A stretch of 64,000 nucleotides of DNA, taken from positions 226,848,247 to 226,912,246 of the forward strand of contig NC_053491.1 in the NCBI RefSeq assembly GCF_905171775.1. The letters are read 5' to 3'. This document shows positions 55,944-64,000 of the stretch, one piece after another. Made by a program: the position numbers and the translations under genes. The DNA is from Rana temporaria (Eukaryota > Chordata > Amphibia > Anura > Ranidae). Numbering within the stretch: the stretch's first letter is position 1; every line of letters begins with the position of its first letter. The notes under the pieces were generated by a model. The model was not told the origin of the DNA and searched no databases. It was given only the letters and a program-made list of their open reading frames with translations.

Positions 55944-56990
55944 TAGGGTTGTCTCGATACCACTTTTTTGAGACCGAGTACAAGTACCGATCCTTTTTTT
56001 CAAGTACTCGCCGATACCGATTACCGATCCTTTTTTTTAATGACATGTGACAGTGGCAGTATTTTTTTTTACAGTGATTTTTTTTCTTTTTTTTTGGGGG
56101 GGGGGGGGTGGATTGTCAGTGTGTTGTTTTTTTTTTTTACATTTTATGTTATTTTTATTAATTTTTTTTAAATATTTATTGCAATTTTTTTTTAATCAGC
56201 CCTGTTGGGGGTCCTTGGAGAGATATCAGGGGTCTTAACAGACCTCTGACATCGCCCCTTTAAGACAGAGAAAGGGACTAAGGACACAGATTCTCCAGTC
56301 CCTTTCTCAGCAGCCTCAGCTAAAATGAATGGAGAGAAGCTCCTCCATTCATAAACTGAAGCATCGTAAACACAGGTTACGATGCTCAGTTATGTGAATG
56401 GACAGAGTCAGTGATCACTGACTCTGTCCATTCTGAAAATGTAGGAGCCGGGTTTAGCGGCTCCTACCTCCGCTCTCCATCCTGACAGATTGAGGGGAGA
56501 GAGCAGCACGGAGGGGGGGAGAAGATGGAACGGGGGAAGAAGTCAGCACGGAGCCCAGGGGACTAGGCGGCACGGAGCACAGGGGACAAGGCAGCACGGA
56601 ACACGGGGGACAAGACGGCACGGAGCACGGGGGACAAGGCAGCACGGAGCACGGGGGACAAGGCAGCACGGAGCACGGGGGGCGAAGGCAGCACGGGGGA
56701 CAAGGCGGCACGGGGGACAAGGTGGCACGGAGCACGGGGGACAAGGCAGCACGGAGCATGGGGGACAAGGTTGCACTGAGCACAGGGACGAAGGCAGCAC
56801 AGGGGACAAAGGCAGCACAGAGCACGAGGGCAGAGAAGACAGCACGGAGAAGACTTGCAACTCCCCTGCCGCACTAATCGCCCAGGTATCGGGTGAAGTA
56901 TTGGAGCATTTCCCCCGAGTACAAGTACTCTGGAAAATGCTCGGAATCGGTCCCGATAACGATACTAGTATCGGTATCGGGACATCCCTA
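55944..56990. mobile_element. hAT-like element with internal minisatellite
   Basis: Left end tagggttgtctcgatacc, right end ggtatcgggacatcccta. The flanks aacagaac and aacaaaaa match at 6 of 8 bases, a decayed hAT duplication. Near the ends the phrase gtacaagtac.cga is repeated in inverse. The 24-bp minisatellite lies at 56546-56850. No transposase is seen. Confidence 0.75.
56546..56850 (+). repeat. 24-bp minisatellite
   Basis: Units such as gcagcacggagcacgggg plus gacaag recur with a 24-base period. The mixed frames rich in RGTRQHGA and PCPPCSVL on the two strands are its translations. Confidence 0.92.
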
Positions 56991-57259
56991 AACAAAAACC
57001 ATTTCTTTGTCAATTTTAAGATTTATTAATACAAGCTGTAAAACACTGGGGTTGATTTTTGACATGTTAAATCCCATGTCAAATCAGAGGCTATTTCCGG
57101 CAAAGGCACCGTGTGACTTTGGGGGCAATTTGAATAAACATCTGTACATGATCCCGCACAGATGTCTGTCAAATTGCCCACAAAGTCAGATTGCATTGCT
57201 GGTTTGAAATCGCGTGAATTCAACGTGATTTCAAACCCGCCCTCCGTGTGAACCTCGGC

Positions 57260-57775
57260 TTAAAGTGGGAGTTCACCCGAAAAAACAAATTTAACATTAG
57301 ATTGAGGCTCATTTTGGGAAGCAGAGTCAGGTTTTTTTTTTTTTTTTAATCGAAGCAGTACTTACCGTTTTAGAGATAGATCTTCTCCGCCGCTTCCGGG
57401 TATGGTCTTCGGGACTGGGCGTTCCTATTCGATTGACAGGCTTCTGACAGGCTTCCGGCGGTCGCATACATCGCGTCACGAGTAGCCGAAAGAAGCCAAA
57501 CGTCGGTGCGGCTCTATACGGCGCCTGCGCACCGACATTTGGCTACTTTCGGAAAATCGTGACACGCTGTATGCGACCGTCGGAAGCCTGTTGGAAGCCT
57601 GTCAATCAAATAGGAACGCCCAGTCCAGCAGCCCATACCCGGAAGCGGCGGAGAACATCGCTCTCTAAAACGGTAAGTACTGCTTCGATTTAAAAAAACA
57701 CACCCAATTCTGCTTCCCAAAATGAGCCTCAATCTAATGTTAAAAATTGAGTTTTTGGGTGAACCTCCACTTTAA
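57260..57775. mobile_element. TTAA-flanked MITE, nearly full-length palindrome
   Basis: Begins ttaaagtgggagttcaccc and ends gggtgaacctccactttaa. The arms pair over most of the 516 bases (aacattagattgaggctcat; gaagcagtacttaccgtttt; gcttccgggtatgg; aacgtcggtgcg and complements) around a short centre near 57520. Such a molecule would form one long hairpin RNA if transcribed. Confidence 0.9.
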
Positions 57776-57843
57776 ACCTGGAAGCGGTTTCTATGCAGAG
57801 CTGCACCAGATTTTGCACTCTCTAGTTTTAGTAAATCAACCCC
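57776..57843. repeat. Harbinger-like MITE fragment (right end)
   Basis: ggtttctatgcagagctgca, gattttgcactct and ttagtaaatcaacccc: the right end of the family whose left part is at 30549-30685. Confidence 0.65.
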
Positions 57844-58164
57844 ACTGTGCTTGTATTCTCAGCTGCCATTTACTTCCAACTAATTAAATTGCTAGGTAAT
57901 ATTTTATAGATTATTAATGAAATATAATTGTAAACAAAACATTGGAGAACTATATAAGATAATGTAAAAAAAAGAAATAGAAAATAATACAACAATTTTA
58001 AAAGATATATGGGTTTAATTTTAATTTTTTTGACTTAAGAGCTGCTAGTACCTAAAAATCTCTCTAGCCTTCTGAACGGTCAGTGGAGACAGAGCTGTCT
58101 TTGACAACTTGGTCTCTATGCTGGGAGTGCTCTCCCAGGGACATACATGTGTGCTGTGTGGGCA
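57844..58164. other. Intron DNA without clear features
   Basis: No gene or repeat is seen; A/T-rich. Confidence 0.45.
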
Positions 58165-58557
58165 TTAAAGCGGTAGTAAACCGTGGAAAAACAAAACAAA
58201 AACCCTGCAAGACAATGGCATAATGTGCTAGTATACATCGCATACTAGCACATTATGAAATACTTACCATAGTCGGTCACCGCTGAGGGAGCTGACATGT
58301 TTCCTCTGCGTTTCTTCCGGGATTTCTGGCCTCAGTGTTGTGTGTGGCTGGAGCCGCAATGACGTCACTCCTGCACGCAGGAGCCCCCCGTTCTGGCACA
58401 ATACGCCAGACCTGCAAAGTGCATGCACTGCTGACACCAGCAGCTGCATTCAGGTTACCATTCGGGTTTAGGAGACATTCTTTTTACCTACAGTTAAGCC
58501 TTATCATAGGCTTATCTGTAGGTAAAAATGACCAAGCGGGGCAAACAACCACTTTAA
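58165..58557. mobile_element. TTAA-flanked MITE
   Basis: Begins ttaaagcggtagtaaacc and ends aacaaccactttaa. An inner hairpin aatgtgctagtatacatcgc / catactagcacatt lies near 58215-58255, related to the pair in 54918-55367. Confidence 0.75.
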
Positions 58558-59045
58558 AGTCCAACCCTTTTTGCCACAGAACATATGTGTTACACAGATG
58601 GCAACAGATTAAGCTAACAATGGGGAAAAGTTATGAAGCAAATTAGTGGCAAAAAAAAAAAAAAAAAGCTACCTCTCATTTTGTAAAGTGTAAGCAACAG
58701 GTTTTGTGTGTATTTGTGTCCCCAGCATCTGAAGTTCTGGGCAGCCAACTTCAACAGATTTGCACAGGTGTGTATCACTGTAGATGAGACAGATTGTCAG
58801 CCTAAATTCTTGCACAGTAAATAAGTGGTCAGGGTCAGGTTTCATTATGTTGCATGTGTTGCATAATCTGTCTCTGGAATCCTTTGGCATGTATTAGGCC
58901 TAAGGTCACACTAATGCGAGTGCACCACTATAATGTGTTCACCACTGTAGTTTACTTTTAACAATAACATGGATAGCAATACAAAATATAAAGTATATCC
59001 TAATATCTTACGATTTTCAGTAATATCTAGGATCATTTGTCTCAC
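58558..59045. other. SNCB intron start (minus strand)
   Basis: No repeat ends are seen apart from a poly-A run at 58651-58668. The donor GTGAG lies at 59041-59045. Confidence 0.5.
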
Positions 59046-59135
59046 CTGAGGGGCTTCCTCGTAGTTTTCCCCTTCTGGCTCCAGCAGAGGTTCAGCAGCA
59101 GGTTCTTCCAAAGCTTCCTGGCCTTCTTCCTCAGG
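59046..59135 (-). CDS. SNCB: Beta-synuclein, penultimate coding exon (90 bp)
   Basis: On the minus strand an acceptor with polypyrimidine tract (tgtctctgtctttgcag) precedes 30 codons starting PEEEGQEALEEPAAEP and ending EGENYEEAPQ, followed by donor GTGAG. The length (30 codons) and layout match the corresponding vertebrate SNCB exon, whose protein ends EPEGESYEDPPQ at this junction. The segment encodes most of the acidic, proline-rich C-terminal tail. EPLLEPEGE is the beta-specific part, which rules out alpha- and gamma-synuclein. The upstream exons with the N-terminal KTKEGV-type repeats are not in the window. Splicing is phase 0 on both sides. Confidence 0.94.
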
Positions 59136-59345
59136 CTGCAAAGACAGAGACACCTGTTAGTAGTGGCTTTTCTAGCTTCGTGTCCAAACACGCAACATTA
59201 AATCTGTTTATCACAAACAGTGCGATTCTGGTACAGGGGGATTCATATATATTTTCATTAACATTTTAATAAATTGTACATGGAGATGTTTTAAAATCCC
59301 AAATGTACTATATGAAAAATATCACATGTACAATCAGGACTTTAA

Positions 59346-59847
59346 GGCCGGGTACTCACGACCAAACATGTATGGTGAAAGCGGTCCGTCGGACCGTTTT
59401 CACCATACATGTCTGCCAGAGGGCTTCTGTACGATGGTTGTACACACCATCGTACAGAAGTCCGCGCGTAAACAATACGCGGGGCGTGTCCGCGGTGTCG
59501 CCGCGTCGATGACGCGGTGTCGCCGCGACAATGACGCGGCGACGTGGGCGGCCCGCCTTTAAAATGCTTCCACGCATGCGTCGAAGTCATTCGACGCATG
59601 CGAGGGACGGCGGGCGCCTGGACATGTACGGTAGGTCTGTACTGACGACCGTACATGTCCGAGCGGGCAGAATTCCAGCGGACTGTTTTAAAACAAGTCC
59701 AGGAATATTTGTCTGCTGGGAAAAGGCCCGGCGGGCAAATGTTTGCTGGAATTCGGCCCGCTCGCGCCCACACACGACCAAACATGTCTGCTGAAACTGG
59801 CCTGCGGGCCAGTTTCAGCAGACATGTTTGCTCGTGAGTATGGGGCC
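59346..59847 (-). mobile_element. 502-bp Harbinger-like MITE, inverse twin of 26863-27364
   Basis: Begins ggccgggtactcacgacc and ends gctcgtgagtatggggcc, flanked by taa at 59343-59345 and 59848-59850. Its reverse complement matches 26863-27364 with about nine substitutions and no length change. Open frames of up to 197 codons here are translations of the element. Confidence 0.9.
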
Positions 59848-60053
59848 TAAGATGTTGCACATGTCCTGTCTGTTTATCAGCTGGCAGTGGCGCCAGAATG
59901 AGGCCCAGCTTCCAACTATACACAGAACATGGCACAGCATTTTCATAACAAATAGTAAGTTAAAATGAAAGCCTTCTTCTTACATTGTGTCTGCTCCCAG
60001 CTAGTAAACAGTCATGACATGTGTGAGCAGCACAGGAACATCGCTACTGTTAA

Positions 60054-60480
60054 ACCTCGTACACGTGATCGTTATCCGATGGGAATTGTGTGATGAAAGG
60101 CTGTTGTCAGAAAATCTGACCACTTGTATACTCCATCAGAGAATTTTTGTCAGATTTTCCATGGACAAACGTGGGATAGCATGCTTTAAAACTGTCTGCC
60201 AACAATTGTGTGTTGTCAGATTTTCCGATCGTGTGTACACAAGTCCGTCGGATAAAACTCCAAAGTACAAACACGCATGCTCAGAAGAAATGCTCATCAT
60301 AGCACAACATTAGCAGAAGTTTCCCAAAGGGTAGGGCTAAAGAACTGAAAACCACATAGTTTTGCGTTTGTTGGCCAACAATTATTTGTCGTTTGTATGC
60401 AAGACAAGTTCCTGGCCAATGCCCTTCCGACAAAAGTCCTACACTTTGTCTGCTGAAAATTCGATCGTGTGTATGAGGCT
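60054..60480. mobile_element. cgtacacac-family MITE
   Basis: Left end cctcgtacacgtgatcg, right end cgatcgtgtgtatgaggc, flanked by taa at both sides. The arms carry tgtcagaaaatctgac and related inverse phrases. Confidence 0.75.
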
Positions 60481-61025
60481 TAAGTGCACCTGTGTTGTTC
60501 AGTGTTAAACAGACACACCTCCATTTTTGGTAGGATGTCAGCGGATGGATTTTGTCGCAAACTGTCACATTCTGGATCTCAACCTGTACAGCTTCTAAAA
60601 AGATGGGACTTTGGGACTACAGCTTCAATTGATAGTACTTCATTAAATGAAAAGGCTTGTTGTCTAAAACATGGTGCTATGTAAGATTCAATGAAGGCCT
60701 CATTCAGACTGGCGTACTGAAACGTATGCCTGTGTGAGGGCTGTGTTTGCCCACACAGGGCTGCATAGCTGTCAGACTTGGAGCAATGGCTATTTCTGAA
60801 TGGGACTGCCTAACTAGGGGTACGAGGAATATCTGTGCATCCCAGTGCAGGCAAACATGGCACTTGCACAGGCATATGCTGAAGTGTGAATGGGGCCAAA
60901 TTGGTTGATGATACTGGGACCCTACTTCAACATTCCTATGAAGATGACATAATTGTATCCATAAGGGGTTAGTAAGTGTCAACTAAATCTTAGAATACTT
61001 CTGAATTACAAAATACAGACTATGA
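60481..61025. other. Upstream intron DNA with a small inverted-repeat element
   Basis: No gene is seen. Positions 60696-60897 have the inverted ends ggcctcattcagact and agtgtgaatggggcc, related in style to the heads at 18520 and 30892. Confidence 0.5.
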
Positions 61026-61633
61026 GGCCTCGTACACACGGCCGAGGAACTCGTCGTAAATGAAACATCGTTTTCCTCGACGAGTTCCTTGTTAGGCTTG
61101 TCGAGAAACTTGACAAGCTTTCTTTGCGTACACACTGTCAAGACAAAATCTCGTTGTTCTCAAACGCGGTGACATACAACACATACGACGGCAGGGGAAG
61201 ATCGATTCCACTGACACAACCCTTGGGGCTGCTTTTGCTAATCTCATATTACTGCGTGTTTAGTAAAGGTTTGGTAGGAGACAATTTGCACTTTTCATTC
61301 TGTTACAGCGTGACAAATGTGCTATCTCCATTACAAACGCTACTTTTGCCGAAGGTGCGCTCCCGTCTCATACTTTATTCTGAGCATGCGCGGGTTTCTT
61401 AGCATACACACAAACGTGTTTCTCGTCGAAAACCAGCCCGACGAGGAACATGACGAGGAAATTGAAACTCCCGACGAGGAAAAATGAGAACTTGTTCTCT
61501 TTTTTTCTCATCGAGTTCCTCGACAGTTTCCTCGATGAAAAACATACACACGACCGTTTTCCTCGGCAAAAAAGCTCTCCCACCAAGTTTCTTGATGCAT
61601 TCTGTCGAGGAAAACAGTCGTGTGTACGAGGCC
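61026..61633. mobile_element. cgtacacac-family MITE (cgaggaactcg subfamily)
   Basis: Begins ggcctcgtacacacggccg and ends agtcgtgtgtacgaggcc. The middle is built from gtttcctcgacgag-type motifs in both orientations. It is longer (608 bases) than most relatives. Confidence 0.78.
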
Positions 61634-62064
61634 TTATACTTTTCTACAAAGTTATACTTTTTATGTTCAATTTTAAATCACTTTCAAATATATGTTTAAA
61701 AGAGAGTAGCTGTATGTAAATAATGTCATCAGTGAGTGTTAATGTTTATAATTTTTTTTTTTTTTTTTAATATTGTGTGTAATTATGTAAGTACATTGGG
61801 GCAGTTATTTTCTCACTCATATATGCAGACCCTGCTTCCTGCTTTGCACTGCCCCCTTGTCACTGCCTTCCCTGCTCTCGGTATTCAGCAGACTCCAGCA
61901 GCTGACTTATGCCCTCCAAACCCCAGACTTTCTGCTTCTTCCCAGCAGCTCAAGGTAAGGGGAAGGCACTGTGATGTAAAGGAGGGTGGGGGACTCTTGA
62001 CTTCTGATAATGGAGAGGGGGGGGTTCTTGACATCTGATGTAAGGGGGGGGGTGCTCTGGACAT
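61634..62064. other. Upstream intron DNA
   Basis: No gene is seen. A T-rich run lies at 61751-61770. The 62000-62060 part has short G-runs with two copies of ctgatgtaaggg-like phrases. Confidence 0.4.
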
Positions 62065-62800
62065 CTAGGGGCAGATCCAGAAAGAATTGCATGGGCGCAG
62101 CGTATGTGAGATACGCTACGCCGCTGTAACTTACTTTTTGTAGCTTTGAATCCACAAAGAATTTGCGTTGTAAGTTACGGCGGCGTAGTGTATCTCTCGC
62201 GGCATAACAGCGCCTAATTCAAATCGGCGAGTAGGGGGGCGTGTTTCATTTAAATGTAGCGCGTCCCCGCGCCAAACGAACTGCGCATGCGCCGTCCCTA
62301 AATTTCCCGCCGTGCACTGCGCTAAATGACGTCGCAAGGACGTCATTGGTTTTGACGTGGACGTAAATTACGTCCATCCCGATTCACGGACGACTTGCGC
62401 AAACGGAAAAAAAAAATTCTAATTAAACGCGGGAACGACGGCCATACTTAACATAGCAGGTTTAACTATACGCCACGAAAAACAGCAGCTTTAACTATAC
62501 GCCGGAAAAAGCCGGCTAGAGACGACATAAAAGAATGCGACGGCCGCTCGTACGTTCGTGGATCGTCGGAAATAGCTAATTTGCATACTCAACGCGGATT
62601 AAGACGGGAACGCCACCCAGCGGACGCCGAAGAATTGCATCTTAGATCCGAAGGCGTACGAAGATGTACGCCTGTCGGATCTAACCCAGATGCCGTCGTA
62701 TCTTGTTTTGAGGATTCAAAACAAAGATATGACGCGGGAAATTTGAAAGTACGCCGGCGTAGATACGCCGGCGTACTCGCTTTGTGGATCTGCCCCCTAG
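62065..62800. mobile_element. ggccagat-family MITE (ctaggggcagatcc subfamily)
   Basis: Ends ctaggggcagatcca and tggatctgccccctag are inverted with one extra base. The right half (acgccggcgtagatacgccg) mirrors the left end of 17488-18173. It is CpG-rich and non-coding. Confidence 0.82.
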
Positions 62801-64000
62801 TCTTTTGAATACAACTGGTCTTTTGAGGGCAATCATAATGCTGATGCGGCCCATGATGAAATTGAGTTTGACACCCCTGGCCTAACCAGTTTTGGGCTTT
62901 TAATGTACCACATATGCCCTAAAAAGTTAATCCAATACTTTGGATGTGTGTGTGTGGTACGCATGTAAGGACCATTCTCATCAATTATGTATTTCTATGG
63001 GTTGCATAGTACATAAAATATAGACAATATTGCCAAGAGAAAGCCTTGCTTGCACACACCCCCAACCATCCTGATATACTGTGCAGCACAGTGATAATGC
63101 ACCAAACCTCCTTTCCCTTTTTAGAGCATGTCAAAGCATTTATTTTTATTTTACCGTTTACCTGTAGTAAAACATGTGCATGTATTGCAGAGATGTACTA
63201 AATATGTCTGGGTTTTTTTTATTTTACTTTCAACAGTCCTCAAAGAGCCGTTAATCGAATTGAACATCTGTTTTAGGCACATTTTACGTGCGTTACTATT
63301 AATTGCTATGGAACATTACTTTTGCTGGTAATTGAGAAAAGCTAGGTAATATAGCTGTGTCCCATTTATTAGACTTTCATAAAATGGATGAAAAGATATG
63401 TACAGATAGTTTGTGCTTTAAACCTGTGCTTCAAATTTAGATTTTTGAAGATCAAGCCAAGTCCTATTTGTGCTTTCCATAAGGCCTAATGGGAGTAATT
63501 TACTAAATCTTTTGTGCATCGACCCTAAGCGGACAACCAAGCCACATCCTCACAATATTTAGCTAAATGGCAGCTCGCCTAAAATAAAATGTGCTTTTTT
63601 TTATGTTTTTTGAGCTGATCTAACTGCTGTTAATGGTTACAAAGAAAATGGCGGATATGCTTCCTGTAGCAACAGAAAGTAAGCTTAAAGCATTTGTTAA
63701 CCCCCCCCCCCCTCCCCCCCAAAAAATGGATCCTGCTCCTTTTAAGCATGTTATATGACACAGTGATTGTCCTGTGTCACTTGGCCCCCTGTAACACCTA
63801 AAAAACCTGTCTGGTCCTACCAGTTTCTCCCCACCCTTCTGTAAAACTGAGCACGGTGTATCATTGCTGCTGAGACCAGACACTGTGGTCAATTTACATG
63901 CCTCTGTCATCAGCAGCCTGCTATCTGCTCTCCTCTCCACTCCTGTGTCCCCCTACCCCCTTACCTATCTGTGTATGATCCACCCCTCCCCCTCCTGCTG
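62801..64000. other. Upstream intron DNA; 63120-63350 candidate conserved element
   Basis: No SNCB exon could be recognised here on the minus strand. Positions 63120-63350 are repeat-free and A/T-rich, with TAAT/ATTA motifs (gttactattaattgctatgg), possibly a conserved non-coding element. A poly-C tract lies at 63701-63720. Confidence 0.4.

Larger units (their letters stand above)
29990..59045 (-). other. SNCB: SNCB last intron, about 29 kb
   Basis: The donor on the minus strand is CAG|GTGAG (GT at 59045-59044) and the acceptor is TTTTACAG (AG at 29991-29990). The intron keeps phase 0. Most of it is mobile DNA: a 5.2-kb LTR element, three Tc1 remnants, at least four hAT-like elements and several MITEs. 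The long intron results largely from these insertions. Confidence 0.88.

Noticed and set aside
56454..57029. Proline/cysteine-rich and RGTRQHGA-rich frames
   Set aside because: Both strands of the 24-bp minisatellite are open; no domain is present.
29957..59135. Alpha-synuclein (SNCA) as identity of the gene
   Set aside because: The tail YQEYEPEA and the EPLLEPEGE segment fit beta-synuclein; alpha ends YQDYEPEA and has a different preceding exon.
59342..59935. 197-codon open frame on the minus strand
   Set aside because: Same MITE family as above in the other orientation; not a protein gene.
59136..64000. Upstream SNCB exons (region encoding the KREEF and KTKEGV segments)
   Set aside because: I looked for the minus-strand codons with splice sites and found none; they probably lie beyond the window.

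Overview
The window is animal nuclear DNA, most likely from a frog. The evidence is two exons of a vertebrate beta-synuclein gene with GT/AG splice sites, a very high density of small DNA transposons (hAT-, Harbinger-, Tc1- and TTAA-type), an L2/CR1-type LINE and a Gmr1-like LTR retrotransposon. The mix of short CpG-rich inverted-repeat elements looks like a ranid frog genome. That placement is inferred from general appearance, not from a database search.

The only host gene I can support is SNCB (beta-synuclein) on the minus strand. A 90-base exon lies at 59046-59135 and the terminal coding exon at 29957-29989. They join in phase and are separated by an intron of about 29 kb. The 5' exons are not in the window (they would lie beyond 64000), and everything below about 29400 is downstream of the gene.

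Layout. 1-3600: a 31-bp minisatellite and a 5'-truncated LINE. 3600-8300: a 2.1-kb hAT-like element that carries an inverted minisatellite, then repeat debris. 8300-14550: two fold-back elements of one family, with TTAA and hAT elements between them. 14550-29000: a patchwork of single-copy AT-rich DNA and about fifteen inverted-repeat elements, some nested. 29400-30000: the SNCB 3' end. 30000-37800: an interrupted Tc1 copy, a TA-flanked element, a hAT element, an L1/Tx1-like endonuclease remnant and a Tc1 3' end. 37826-43033: the LTR retrotransposon, inserted in a TA microsatellite. 44400-59000: more MITEs, and a four-layer nested insertion at 48830-50960. 59046-64000: the upstream SNCB exon and its upstream intron, again with MITEs.

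The mobile elements account for most of the length. Many have exact target-site duplications, so their ends are known to the base: 8 bp for hAT-like elements; TAA, TTA or TGA for the cgtacacac family; TA for the mariner-like one. The most notable items are the Ty3/gypsy element with Ty1/copia-like domain order (integrase before reverse transcriptase), the nested insertion, two hAT-like elements sharing one minisatellite motif, the 1.8-kb palindrome, and a pair of almost identical 502-bp MITEs in opposite orientation around the SNCB terminal exon. Most long open frames here are translations of minisatellites or palindromic MITEs and are not genes.
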